Assembly: GCA_016782835.1 (NCBI GenBank)
Contig: JADHXS010000005.1
Span: 1 to 43,894 of the forward strand
Direction: 5' to 3'
DNA length: 43,894 nucleotides
Origin: Phycisphaerae bacterium
GTDB taxonomy: Bacteria; Planctomycetota; Phycisphaerae; Sedimentisphaerales; Anaerohalosphaeraceae
This document shows, piece by piece, positions 1-9,858 of the stretch. How positions within the stretch are numbered: the stretch's first letter is position 1; every line of letters begins with the position of its first letter. The position numbers were made by a program, and so were the translations under genes. The notes under the pieces are model-generated. The model searched no databases. It saw only the letters and a list, made by a program, of their open reading frames with translations, and was not told the origin of the DNA.

Positions 1-25
1 AGTCCGATGCCTGCGTTGGCGGGTC

Positions 26-82
26 AAAATCGTCCTCGACGTAGTTTCAACTACGCCTGCGGGGATTTTGCCCCGCCGCCTT
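26..82. repeat. Imperfect long palindrome (REP-like) downstream of the SPFH gene
   Basis: Left arm gcgggtcaaaatcgtcctcgacgtagtt resembles the reverse complement of the right arm aactacgcctgcggggattttgccccgc; arms meet at a ttc centre. Confidence 0.6.
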
Positions 83-120
83 GGCCTGGTGCCTTTTCGC
101 TCGGCCTCATCACGACCCGG

Positions 121-1659
121 TTATTCGGATAGGTTCTTATTCTGGCCAGCCTGTTTATCCAGCATTCCTTTCAGCATGGTTCCCATAAGCGCGTCGGTCG
201 TTGCACCGCCGGCGCCGCCGGAGACCATCACATCCGGGGTAATCTGAATCTGGTCGGTGGCGACCAGCTTCATGATTTCCAGCAATGCCGCATTGCCCGG
301 CCCTACAACCTCAGATACCATTTTATACGCCTGAGCCTTGGCTTCGGCGACAAGTTTGATCTGTTCGGCTTCGGCTTCGGCATCGATAATCATTTTCTTT
401 TTGTCCTCATCGGCAACCTTGACGCCATAAGCGGCCGTAGCCAAGCGTTTTTCTTCCTCCGCCTCCTGTACGGTACGCATGAGAGCCTTTTCTTTTTCGG
501 CCGCACGCTGCTGTTCCTCAAAGGTCAACTGCTCCTGCAAGGCGATTTCACGGTCCGTCAGGGTTTTCAGCAATGTCCCCAGACTTTTTTCATCGCCAAC
601 AGTACCGATACTAACATCCAGAACTTTGATCCCGTACTTGGCAAGGTCCTCACGAAGCATCTGAAGACTTTGGTCCTGTTGGACAGTACGGCTCTTGACA
701 TAATCCAAGGCTTTTACTTTTTCAGCGTTATTTCGGAATACGGCACGAACACGCGGGGTTACCACCTTATCCAGAATCAGTTCATCATCACCGATTTCGG
801 CCACAGCTTTCGGTGCATTTTCCGGTTCTACCTGATAGGTAATCCTCACATCGACCGGAAACGTAAAACCATCCTGACTTCTCACATCAATCGGTTTATT
901 CGGCTGGCCTATGGCCCGCTCCCCCTGCTCCATTTCCGGTGTGTAACTCACTTTAATCTGGCGAATATCGATAAGAGTCACTTCGTACGCTTCAGTATTG
1001 TAATAATACTTTCCTTCTCCCAGAGCCTTATTCCAAACGCCCCGGCTGCCAACCGGTACTAATCGACTCTCCGTTTGAAGGCCAACATTACTTTTAATCA
1101 CCGCTACCTGACCGACCTTAACATTCAATACCGGAACCTGTTTGACTTCAAACAGAGATGTATTTAATTTATAGTTGCCCGGTTTTAAGACTGTTAATTG
1201 AGGGCCTTTATAGCCGTTACCTTCGGTCAGGAAATATTTAGCATCCGCCATTTTGTCAGGGGCTTCCCATTCCGGTGCATAAACCGTTCCCAATGGCAAC
1301 GACTTTCCATCTTTGGCCGTAATGAGTCCCACAAAACCATCTTTAATCTGAAGATCCTTCTTTTTATCAATCTTATACATCCATGGGAATTTCCAGAAAT
1401 GCCAGCCGGGCATCAACATATCTGCCTGAATCCCGTTTTCGCCGTTGACAGCAATAATCCGTCCAGACGGCAATTTTCGCCCCAGCAATTTCTTCTGCAC
1501 GATTCCCACTTCGTCCCCGGCAATGTTAACCGTCGAACTCAGGGCCAGAATAAGAATGACAACTAAAATGATAATTATCAAAACCCCTCCACCAGCAAGT
1601 TTATTGAATCCTTTGATGCGCACCGGCACACCATCCCAATTCATATCCGTTTTTCCCAT
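121..1659 (-). CDS. SPFH/band 7 (stomatin/prohibitin/flotillin-like) membrane protein
   Basis: 512-aa ORF; N-terminal TM segment, band-7-like region, Ala/Glu/Lys-rich coiled coil (QRAAEKEKALMRTVQEAEEEKRLATAA...DAEAEAEQIKLVAEAKAQAYK). Confidence 0.85.
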   Translation of the reverse strand: MGKTDMNWDGVPVRIKGFNKLAGGGVLIIIILVVILILALSSTVNIAGDEVGIVQKKLLGRKLPSGRIIAVNGENGIQADMLMPGWHFWKFPWMYKIDKKKDLQIKDGFVGLITAKDGKSLPLGTVYAPEWEAPDKMADAKYFLTEGNGYKGPQLTVLKPGNYKLNTSLFEVKQVPVLNVKVGQVAVIKSNVGLQTESRLVPVGSRGVWNKALGEGKYYYNTEAYEVTLIDIRQIKVSYTPEMEQGERAIGQPNKPIDVRSQDGFTFPVDVRITYQVEPENAPKAVAEIGDDELILDKVVTPRVRAVFRNNAEKVKALDYVKSRTVQQDQSLQMLREDLAKYGIKVLDVSIGTVGDEKSLGTLLKTLTDREIALQEQLTFEEQQRAAEKEKALMRTVQEAEEEKRLATAAYGVKVADEDKKKMIIDAEAEAEQIKLVAEAKAQAYKMVSEVVGPGNAALLEIMKLVATDQIQITPDVMVSGGAGGATTDALMGTMLKGMLDKQAGQNKNLSE

Positions 1660-1704
1660 TTTCGAATCTCCTGAAAAAAGTTTTCCTTAACCGCTTATCA
1701 ACGG

Positions 1705-1732
1705 ATTATACTGGAAAGCTGTTTTGATGCAA
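1705..1732 (-). promoter_or_regulatory. Sigma70-like promoter for the SPFH gene
   Basis: Minus strand TTGCAT - 16 nt - TATAAT, about 45 nt upstream of the ATG at 1659. Confidence 0.5.
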
Positions 1733-1922
1733 CTTAATTGAGTCGCTTCCCAAAAAACCAGACTGCTTTAACGTACAGGACGCGTTGTATACAAGAGCGT
1801 TGCATCATAACACAATATTCTTTTGAGAATACATCGAGTCCGCCTGAAAAATTGCTACTTTTTGACTTCTTTTTGCTTGAAATATTCCCCCTGCGATTGT
1901 AGTTTAACAGGTCTCTAATCAC

Positions 1923-1997
1923 GGCGGCGTAGCCAAGCGGACTAAGGCGACGGTTTGCAAAACCGTTATTTCGTGGGTTCGAATCCCACCGCCGCCT
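1923..1997 (+). tRNA. tRNA-Cys (anticodon GCA)
   Basis: Cloverleaf: acceptor GGCGGCG/CGCCGCC, anticodon stem ACGGT/ACCGT with loop TTGCAAA, T-arm GTGGGTTCGAATCCCAC, discriminator T. Confidence 0.95.
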
Positions 1998-2023
1998 TCT
2001 TTTTTTTACCCATTGTAATTCCC

Positions 2024-2079
2024 AAAAAGCACAAAAGGTCCCATAAAAGCATGAAAAGTGGTATCTTTTGTGCTTTTTT
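2024..2079 (+). terminator. Rho-independent terminator after tRNA-Cys
   Basis: AAAGCACAAAAG ... CTTTTGTGCTTT perfect 12-bp stem ending in a T-run. Confidence 0.7.
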
Positions 2080-2122
2080 CTGCAATTATTGAGACTCCTA
2101 TTGTCGTATTTTATCTCTTTCC

Positions 2123-2151
2123 TTGACCATTGGTTAAAAAAAGTTTATAAT
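2123..2151 (+). promoter_or_regulatory. Sigma70-like promoter upstream of the tpsB-tpsA pair
   Basis: TTGACC - 17 nt - TATAAT; about 165 nt upstream of the tpsB ATG. Confidence 0.65.
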
Positions 2152-2198
2152 AAATCAAAATAAAGTTGTTTAATTTTTGATAATATGAGGTAATAATA

Positions 2199-2279
2199 AT
2201 GGATAAACTGGAGAGTCGATGTGTAACAACGATGAGGGGGAATTGCGCGGGCAATTGCCTTGTGATGAAAAGGATTTGA
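2199..2279 (+). CDS. Possible 26-aa upstream ORF / leader peptide
   Basis: GAGG at 2187-2190, 8-nt spacing, ATG then MDKLESRCVTTMRGNCAGNCLVMKRI and TGA, inside the predicted tpsB leader. Confidence 0.25.
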   Translation: MDKLESRCVTTMRGNCAGNCLVMKRI

Positions 2280-2317
2280 TAATTAAACAATTAACGGATT
2301 AAATCCAGGGAGGAATT

Positions 2318-4207
2318 ATGTTTACAACGAAATCTCAATTGAAAATTGCGGGTCTTTTTTCATTGGCAAGTGCTTTCTTGTTTATAACGGTACTTGCATC
2401 AGCTCGTGATCTTCCTGCTTCCAAAACCGAAGAGCAGGAACTTCTTGAGCAGAAAGCCGCTCAACAGGAAGAAGTCCAAACGAGTCCCGAATTATCTGCA
2501 TCCATCCAAAAACTGATTGAAGCATTGCCTGAAGACAGCACTCCACGTTTTGATATCAACACAATCGTGCTGAACGGGAACATCCTCTTCGAAGACGAAG
2601 AATTGCTTTCAGATATTCCCGCCGTATACAACGCATCCAGAAACGGGGTTGTTGAGGCAACTTATTTATACGACCTGCGTCCTTTACAGCAATTAGTAGT
2701 AAACCCCGGTTCCACACAAAAGGTTTCGGCCAGAACGATTCAAGGGTTGGCCCAATACATTTTGTCGGTTTATCAACGAAAGAATTATGCCGGTATTTAT
2801 GTTTACGTTCCCGCAGAAGCCTTTGAAGCAAATGGCGATCTGGCACAAGGAACACTTCCCGTTCGTATTCTTGAAGCTCCGGTTTCAAAAGTATCTTACG
2901 GTTTCTATACCCCCGACAACCAGCCTGCTGAAAAAAGCTATTTGAAGTTAGAGACTCTCGAAAAATGGTCACCGGTAAAAGAAGGCGAAGTTGCCAACCG
3001 GAAAAAATTGGATGATTTTCTTAATCTATTAAATCGAAATCCCGACCGGTATGTTTCGGCGATGTTTACACGAGGCGCAGAAGCTGAATCTCTGGCGGTT
3101 GGATACAATGTCTATGAAGCGAAACCGGATCATTACTTTGTGCAAGTCGATAATTCCGGCACCAAAGATATCCAATGGAGGCCTCGCTTTGGCTATATCA
3201 ACACCAACTTGCTTGGCTTCGACGACAAACTGACCGCCGTCTATCAGACAACACCTGACTCTACATGGGATGAAGAGTATGCCGTCTACGGCAGCTATGA
3301 CTTCCCGATCTGGGGACCCAAGCTGCGATTAAATCTGTTTGCGGGATATAATGAGTTTGCAATCAGTGACGCTGGCCCAGCCAGTTTCCTTGGAGGCGGT
3401 GAATTTTACGGCGGCCAACTCCGTTATAACGCATTCCAGAAAAACGACTGGTTTGTGGATGTGCTTGGTGGATTGACTTACAATAGAAGCAAAATCAATA
3501 CGAATGTTCCTCCGTTTGGCACAATCGCCAAGCAGGATATTTGGATGTTTACCTGGAATTATGGGGTTGAAGTTTCAAAAACGGACGATATGACCGATAC
3601 CACGCTGTCCTTCATTCAGGAACGGTCTATTGATTCTTCTGACAAGGCAGAGATGAATGCTGCCCGTGCAGGTTCGGGCCCTCACTTTGTCAATAACATC
3701 CTGACTGCCCGTCACAGCCGCTATCTTTGCACCAATAAAGTTGAGCGGGTCAGTGCCAGCCTTCGCTGGATCGATCCGGATGACCGTCTTCCATCGGCCA
3801 AAATGACTTCGTTCGGTGGCATGTACACTATTCGTGGATATGATGAGTCGGAAATTGTTGCCGACGGCGGAATCATCGCCTCACTGCAATATGAATATGA
3901 CGTGATTCGCAAGAGTCAAGTTGAACTATTCGGCGAACAACAATCGGACGAAGAAAGCCGTAAACCGTTCCTGAAAAAGCTGGCACCCTTGGGATTTGTG
4001 GACTATGGAATTGCCAAGATAGAAGACCCCATCAAAGCAAATGGTGAGACATACGATGAGGAACTTTGTTCGGTTGGCGGTGGAATAATCGCTGAACTCG
4101 GAGACAACTTTACGGGTACAGTCTATTACGGGTATCCGTTGATTCACACAAATGATACCCATACCGGCAAAGGCCGTCTGCATGCCGGATTATTGTTTAG
4201 ATGGTAA
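2318..4207 (+). CDS. TpsB: ShlB/FhaC/HecB-type outer-membrane transporter with POTRA region
   Basis: 629 aa, signal peptide, POTRA-like region, beta-barrel region with C-terminal ...GKGRLHAGLLFRW; directly upstream of a TpsA-like gene; GGAGG RBS. Confidence 0.85.
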   Translation: MFTTKSQLKIAGLFSLASAFLFITVLASARDLPASKTEEQELLEQKAAQQEEVQTSPELSASIQKLIEALPEDSTPRFDINTIVLNGNILFEDEELLSDIPAVYNASRNGVVEATYLYDLRPLQQLVVNPGSTQKVSARTIQGLAQYILSVYQRKNYAGIYVYVPAEAFEANGDLAQGTLPVRILEAPVSKVSYGFYTPDNQPAEKSYLKLETLEKWSPVKEGEVANRKKLDDFLNLLNRNPDRYVSAMFTRGAEAESLAVGYNVYEAKPDHYFVQVDNSGTKDIQWRPRFGYINTNLLGFDDKLTAVYQTTPDSTWDEEYAVYGSYDFPIWGPKLRLNLFAGYNEFAISDAGPASFLGGGEFYGGQLRYNAFQKNDWFVDVLGGLTYNRSKINTNVPPFGTIAKQDIWMFTWNYGVEVSKTDDMTDTTLSFIQERSIDSSDKAEMNAARAGSGPHFVNNILTARHSRYLCTNKVERVSASLRWIDPDDRLPSAKMTSFGGMYTIRGYDESEIVADGGIIASLQYEYDVIRKSQVELFGEQQSDEESRKPFLKKLAPLGFVDYGIAKIEDPIKANGETYDEELCSVGGGIIAELGDNFTGTVYYGYPLIHTNDTHTGKGRLHAGLLFRW

Positions 4208-4270
4208 ACATTAACAATAATTATAAAACGTCGTTTAAAAACTAAATATTACTCTTCTGAGGGGAAGAAA

Positions 4271-7200
4271 ATGAAAACTCTAAAACACATTCCGTTTGCG
4301 CAAGTAGCGCACAAATTTGTAGCATGCCTGTTAGCATTCTGCATCGTAAACATTCCAGTATTGGCAATTGAGGTCACAGATTTTACTCCGGGTAATGCCA
4401 TCAGCGCGACTGTGGACATTGTTGCTGGCGACACGACAAATGTGGACCTGTCCGACAGTGCGGCCATTATCAACTGGAACGGCTTAGACACCATCGCCGG
4501 CGAAAACCTTAATTTCAACTACGGAAGCGCTTTTTCTGTTCTCAACAGAGTGTCTTCACATGTTGATTTTAACGGGAACCTCAATGCCTTGGGCGGCAAT
4601 GTTTATATTGTCAGCCAATATGGCGTCCTTGTGGGACCGCAGGCGCATATTACCGCCTCTGCGTTCACCGCGTCCGGTCTGAATATCACAGACGATAACT
4701 TCATGAATGGAGTCTATCAGTTTCAGGCCTTCAATGGCGGCATGGTGGGTGATGTGGAAAACTATGCAACCATCGAGAACGTAACCGACCAAGTTGCGTT
4801 TCTGGGAAAAACCGTTCTAAATGACGGCACGATTTCGCTGCCGGAAGGCGGGGTTGTCGTGATGGCCGCCGGTGACAGCGTCTATCTTGGCGATCCCGGC
4901 GGAAAAATCATTGTTGAAATGACCGGAACCGATGGCGGCGAAGTCGTTAATACCGGTGCCATCGAAGCAGCAGGCGGCAAGATCATTCTGGCCGCCGGCG
5001 ACATTTACTCGATTCCTTTACAGGCGGAAATAGATTCGACCTCCGTAAAAGTTGAATCCGGCACCGGCCGAGTAGGTCAGTTTGGAACAGTCTCTACCAA
5101 CGGTATCGAAGGCGATGGCGGCGATGTTGTCATGACAGCAGGCGATGTCGTTGTTCTCGGCGATGAAAGCGTCACCACTGCGAACGCCGGAGCCAATGGC
5201 GATGGCGGTGACGTTATCGTTTATTCACCGGATACGGCATTGTTCCGTGAAGGTGCGACGGTCGAGGCCAAAGGCGGAACCGAAAGCGGAAACGGCGGGT
5301 ACTTTGATCTTTCCGGTAAACAATATGTCGAAACAATGGGCAGTATTGACCTGACCGGCACCCAAAATGGAACGTTTCTCATCGATCCGCTTGATCTCTG
5401 GGTTGTGGATGATGCCAGCATTGATGTAGCAGAAGGCCCCGCTGATACATGGAAACCGACAAATGACTCATCTGTTTCTCAACTGGATGTTGATGACCTG
5501 GAGGCTTATTTAGATGCGGCTAATGTAACCTTGTCCACCCTCGGTACTCCGCCTGCAGATGGACAGAATGGCGACATCATTTTTGATTACGACAGAGAGC
5601 TTCACAGTGGAGCCAGCGAAATATCGAACAATTCACTGATTGTTGAAGCTGATCGCAACATCGAATTCAAGACTGGCAGCAGTATTAATTTTGAAGGGGA
5701 CGGCGGTGTTGAACTCTATGCCAGCACCCATGGGGATTCACCCGACTATGATGGCGCCGTTATAGCACCAAAAAGCGGCAAGTCTCCCTATAATATAAAG
5801 ACTGCCAAAGGCGACATCATTATCGAAGCCGGCAGCGGTGGAATCGACATGGGCGCCTTGCAGATCGGTTTCGAAAATGCTGTTGGTGAAGAGGCCCATC
5901 TCAGACTCTTGACAATTAACGGCAACGAGGCAACCATTGATTATGGAGACGAAAACCCAGACCTGACACCTGACGATTTCGATATAACTGTTCAGCACCT
6001 CAACGCTGAGGGCAGACGATACAGTTCTGTTTATGTTAAATCCGCGGGTGATTTAACCATAAACGGCTCGCCAAGTCTAGGTGGAGCTGTTCATGCAAAA
6101 ACAAATACGACTTCTACTCCTGACAATGAACCTGCCAAGTCCTTTGCCTGCCTGATTGCTGACGGCGATGTCTATATTGACGGCAAGGTCTTTTCCGAAG
6201 CTGAAAGCGCCAGCCAGACCGACGCTGCTGTTTGGATCGGTGCCGGCACGAATAATCAGTACGAGCAAGGCGATCCTCGTTATCACGAAGGGACCGTTAC
6301 TGTTTTCGGCGCTAGTAAGATTATTCAGGCCGATGCTAAAACCTCAGCCGACCCCGAGGTAGCAAAAGCAGATGCTACGATTAGGATTTACGGTTCTGAG
6401 ATTAATTTGGATGGAGACGTAGAATCTCTTGCGAAGGATATTAAATACACGAAGAGTGATCCCGGACCTGCCGATTCAGGTTACAACGACGAAAACCCTG
6501 TATACGAAATTGACCCGGAAGAACCACTTTCGGATGGTTCAAGCCCGATGTACGATAAGCTAACGAAGGGTACTCGCGCATTGGTCGATATCGACATTAC
6601 CCGAGACGGCAGCTGTCTGAATTGCGGCAATGAGCAAATACAAATCCTATTTAGTTTAAATGATGATCTTGAAATTGCCGACTGGTTCGATGGCTACACC
6701 ATTGATTCTATTGATTTTTCTCAGGCAGAACTTGATGTATTGGAAAATGATGACCCAATCACGATTGACCCTGCTACCACTACTACAATTATACTTTCTA
6801 GTCAGACAACCGACAAGGGTGGTACACTATATTTAGATACTACCGGGCTTTATCCGGTGCTCAAGTACATCCCGCCGTCATATGATGAAGACTTTGTATG
6901 GGATGGCGTGAGCCAATACGCCATCTTCACAGATACCTTTACTTACCAGGTTGAAATCACGACTGAAGACGGCACGTTCCTTTCACAGAATACAGCATCG
7001 GTCTTAATTACCGTGAGAAATGAAGTACCGACACTGGTGGGTGCCAGCGACACGATCCATATGAATACAAGCGCTGACTTTGATCTGTCAACCTTAGTGA
7101 CCGATCCGGACGGCACACCGGGTGTTTTAACAGACCCTGGCAATTTTGTCGGTACGTACGGCGCTTTGAATTATGGCATTGTTGAAGGGCAGACCCCGGT

Positions 7201-9835
7201 CAGCGGCGGTTCGATCCTGACAGATACAAATCCCGGCGGTCTTCCGGATCCGCTGGAAATCTCGGGTGACACGATCACCTACACTCCGTATGATGGCTAT
7301 GTCACTCCGGGTGGTGAATCGACCACTTTTGGCTACAGCGTCACGGACAGCAGTATCGTCGACGATCAAGCTGCTGTTGTTGTGCAAACCGAAGACCTCG
7401 CTGTGACGGTTACCAACACGCTGCCGAGCGGCGCGGTTATACTGGACGATGCACATATGGATGCTGTTGACGAAGAACTGGGTGTTGCCGGCGGCAGTGG
7501 TTTCAGCGACAGTGATAACGACGACTTCGTCATCGCCGGAATCACCAAGGCCGATGATGATGACAACAAGACTTTCGGCGGCACGCTTGATTACAACGGC
7601 GACAACACTCCTTATAACGATGATGTTGACGGCACGTATGACTACACCGCTGATGGAGCATTACCCGGCTATACCGGTGAAGATGACTTTGACGCCCAGC
7701 TTTGGGACGGCCAGCGTGAATATTCTACTGATGGCACCAGTGTTGAAGTTTACGGTTCCGGAACAATTGATCTTGAGGTAACCAACGAGTTGCCAAGCGG
7801 TGCCGTTGTACTGGAAGATGCACCGATGAATGCTGTCGATGAAGAACTAAGTGTCGACAGTGGTGATTTTACAGATAACGATGGTGATGATTTCGTCATT
7901 ACCGATATCACCAAGGCGACCGATGACGACAACAAGAGCTTCGGTGGAACATTGGACTACAATGGCGACAACACTCCTTACAATGATGATGTAGACGGCA
8001 CATATGACTACACCGCTGATGCGGCACTGCCCGGTTATGTCGGTGAAGATGACTTTGACGTCCAACTCTGGGACGGACAAATCGATTATACGTTCATACA
8101 AGTCGGTGGTGTTTGGGTTGTTGACACGGCAACCAATGTTTACGGTTCCGGCACGATTGACCTTGAGACAACCAATGAACTGCCGGGAGGCGATGCCTGG
8201 TTCGGTCAGGTCCATATGGATTCTCAGGATGTTGGTCCCCAGGACCTTGAAGTCGATTTTGGTGCTGGGGTTAACGTTGATATCGACACCTACACCGGTG
8301 AAGTCATCGGCAGCGATTTGTACGGCGGCACACTTGAATATGATGGTACTAGCTGGACTTACAGCACCGACCCAACGTTGCCGGGTTATGTTGGCGATGA
8401 CAACGATGACTACGGTCAGGGTGGATATGTTGCCGATGACCTGTTCACCGTGAATCTGTCCAGCGACCTTGGTCAACAATATGACTACTGGTTCGATGAA
8501 GGGCCCGCTCCGGCAGGCTATGAATTTTATGCACCCTCGGAGATATATAGAAAGGCTGTCTCTAGTGAGGGAACCGTTTCTGTGGATATCACCAACGCCC
8601 TGCCGACGATTGATGAAAACCCAACCATTGAGCACATGAATGAGAGCATCCAAGACGAGCTTTTCGCCACGGATCATTTGGATGGCAACCCCATCAACGT
8701 GCTTGACGAACTGACTGTTACGTCGAATACCGATCCGGGTTTTGGCGAACTGATCCTGACCGATAATGGCGATGGCACCTACTCTTACACCTATGACCCG
8801 GCTGAAGGCTTCGCCAGCGATGACAGCTTTGATGTTACTATCTCGGATGGTCAGCGTGATTATGTATTCGACGGCGATGGAGTGATCGAAAGCGATGATC
8901 TCGTTACTGTTGAAGGTACGGTCCATTTGGAAATTACCAATATCATACCCTCTGCAAATGGTGACCTCGGAGAAGTTGATCCGAGCGATCCACCCATTCC
9001 GCAAGACGGGGTAACCTCACCGGTCCTTGTAACCGATCCGTTGGATGCTCCGCAGCAGGATATCCTTGACACTCTTTCGATCGTACCGGGAGTATATACA
9101 CTTCCGAGCGGCAGTACGCTTGAATTCACCGGCACCGGAGAATGGATCTATACACCGGCTCCGGGCGCACCGCAAACGGAAGAATTCACCGTTCAAGTCT
9201 GGGATGGCGAATATGATTACTCTGCCTACTATAACGTAGGAGAATTCGAACGTGAGCCGGTCTACGGCGAAGGAATCGTGACTGTTTCTTCTGCTCCGGA
9301 TGAAATTGTACCGATCGCTCCGCTGGCCGTTCTGGAAATTCCGGAATTGAAGGGCTGTCCGGTGGTTATGGATGCGGCCGCTACCGAACTGGCCATCAAT
9401 ACAGATGAGCTGCAGTTACTGATTGGTAATTCACTGGCAACGAATCCGAACCTGCAGCCGTGTGATGCCTGCCAGAATCTGCTGAACGCAGCAACGGCTT
9501 TGAAAGACGCTGACGGTTCTCGAATGGCCGCATTGGCGCAAATCTTCAATACTATTGCACCGGCGGACGCTCCGTTTACACCGGAAGTTTCTGCTTCTGT
9601 TGCGACTGCTTTTGCTGAAATGGCGGACGATCCGCAGTATGCACTTGCCATGGAATATGTCGATGCATTCGTAAACTACGTTGCCGTGCTGGACCAGGAC
9701 CTGCAAGTTCCGGTTGGCGATCCTGCAACCATAGTTATGGAAAAATACGGAGAAACGCTTGCCAACAGTGACAACCCGAATATTGCGGTGTTTGTGACTG
9801 CTCAGATTGAAGCATCCTTAGGCGGAGCCCTGTAA
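4271..9835 (+). CDS. TpsA: large filamentous-haemagglutinin-like exoprotein with VCBS/cadherin-like tandem repeats
   Basis: 1854 aa; signal peptide; TPS-type N-terminus (FSVLNRVSSHVDFNGNLNALGGNVYIVSQYGVLVGPQAHITASAFTASGL); acidic repeats; partner TpsB immediately upstream. Confidence 0.85.
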   Translation: MKTLKHIPFAQVAHKFVACLLAFCIVNIPVLAIEVTDFTPGNAISATVDIVAGDTTNVDLSDSAAIINWNGLDTIAGENLNFNYGSAFSVLNRVSSHVDFNGNLNALGGNVYIVSQYGVLVGPQAHITASAFTASGLNITDDNFMNGVYQFQAFNGGMVGDVENYATIENVTDQVAFLGKTVLNDGTISLPEGGVVVMAAGDSVYLGDPGGKIIVEMTGTDGGEVVNTGAIEAAGGKIILAAGDIYSIPLQAEIDSTSVKVESGTGRVGQFGTVSTNGIEGDGGDVVMTAGDVVVLGDESVTTANAGANGDGGDVIVYSPDTALFREGATVEAKGGTESGNGGYFDLSGKQYVETMGSIDLTGTQNGTFLIDPLDLWVVDDASIDVAEGPADTWKPTNDSSVSQLDVDDLEAYLDAANVTLSTLGTPPADGQNGDIIFDYDRELHSGASEISNNSLIVEADRNIEFKTGSSINFEGDGGVELYASTHGDSPDYDGAVIAPKSGKSPYNIKTAKGDIIIEAGSGGIDMGALQIGFENAVGEEAHLRLLTINGNEATIDYGDENPDLTPDDFDITVQHLNAEGRRYSSVYVKSAGDLTINGSPSLGGAVHAKTNTTSTPDNEPAKSFACLIADGDVYIDGKVFSEAESASQTDAAVWIGAGTNNQYEQGDPRYHEGTVTVFGASKIIQADAKTSADPEVAKADATIRIYGSEINLDGDVESLAKDIKYTKSDPGPADSGYNDENPVYEIDPEEPLSDGSSPMYDKLTKGTRALVDIDITRDGSCLNCGNEQIQILFSLNDDLEIADWFDGYTIDSIDFSQAELDVLENDDPITIDPATTTTIILSSQTTDKGGTLYLDTTGLYPVLKYIPPSYDEDFVWDGVSQYAIFTDTFTYQVEITTEDGTFLSQNTASVLITVRNEVPTLVGASDTIHMNTSADFDLSTLVTDPDGTPGVLTDPGNFVGTYGALNYGIVEGQTPVSGGSILTDTNPGGLPDPLEISGDTITYTPYDGYVTPGGESTTFGYSVTDSSIVDDQAAVVVQTEDLAVTVTNTLPSGAVILDDAHMDAVDEELGVAGGSGFSDSDNDDFVIAGITKADDDDNKTFGGTLDYNGDNTPYNDDVDGTYDYTADGALPGYTGEDDFDAQLWDGQREYSTDGTSVEVYGSGTIDLEVTNELPSGAVVLEDAPMNAVDEELSVDSGDFTDNDGDDFVITDITKATDDDNKSFGGTLDYNGDNTPYNDDVDGTYDYTADAALPGYVGEDDFDVQLWDGQIDYTFIQVGGVWVVDTATNVYGSGTIDLETTNELPGGDAWFGQVHMDSQDVGPQDLEVDFGAGVNVDIDTYTGEVIGSDLYGGTLEYDGTSWTYSTDPTLPGYVGDDNDDYGQGGYVADDLFTVNLSSDLGQQYDYWFDEGPAPAGYEFYAPSEIYRKAVSSEGTVSVDITNALPTIDENPTIEHMNESIQDELFATDHLDGNPINVLDELTVTSNTDPGFGELILTDNGDGTYSYTYDPAEGFASDDSFDVTISDGQRDYVFDGDGVIESDDLVTVEGTVHLEITNIIPSANGDLGEVDPSDPPIPQDGVTSPVLVTDPLDAPQQDILDTLSIVPGVYTLPSGSTLEFTGTGEWIYTPAPGAPQTEEFTVQVWDGEYDYSAYYNVGEFEREPVYGEGIVTVSSAPDEIVPIAPLAVLEIPELKGCPVVMDAAATELAINTDELQLLIGNSLATNPNLQPCDACQNLLNAATALKDADGSRMAALAQIFNTIAPADAPFTPEVSASVATAFAEMADDPQYALAMEYVDAFVNYVAVLDQDLQVPVGDPATIVMEKYGETLANSDNPNIAVFVTAQIEASLGGAL
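7013..9280 (+). repeat. Tandem VCBS/cadherin-like repeats within tpsA
   Basis: Units starting at about 7013, 7409, 7778, 8168, 8588 and 8933, each opening with V/I/T-x-N-x-[LVI]-P; the units at 7409 and 7778 are nearly identical in protein (FGGTLDYNGDNTPYNDDVDGTYDYTAD). Confidence 0.8.
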
Positions 9836-9858
9836 CAAAGGGCCTTTGTTGAAAAATA

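Noticed and set aside
670-1062. 130-aa plus-strand ORF
   Set aside because: Antisense to the SPFH gene, no recognisable features.
1734-1922. 62-aa minus-strand ORF between SPFH and tRNA-Cys
   Set aside because: Overlaps the SPFH promoter, low-complexity sequence, no RBS or recognisable family.
7847-9004. 385-aa ORF on the minus strand
   Set aside because: Lies entirely antisense to the tpsA repeats; the repetitive codon pattern of the sense gene explains the open frame, and the product has no recognisable domain.
7013-9280. Tandem repeats considered as a CRISPR array
   Set aside because: Units are 345-420 bp, coding, in frame and diverged; no short identical direct repeats with unique spacers.
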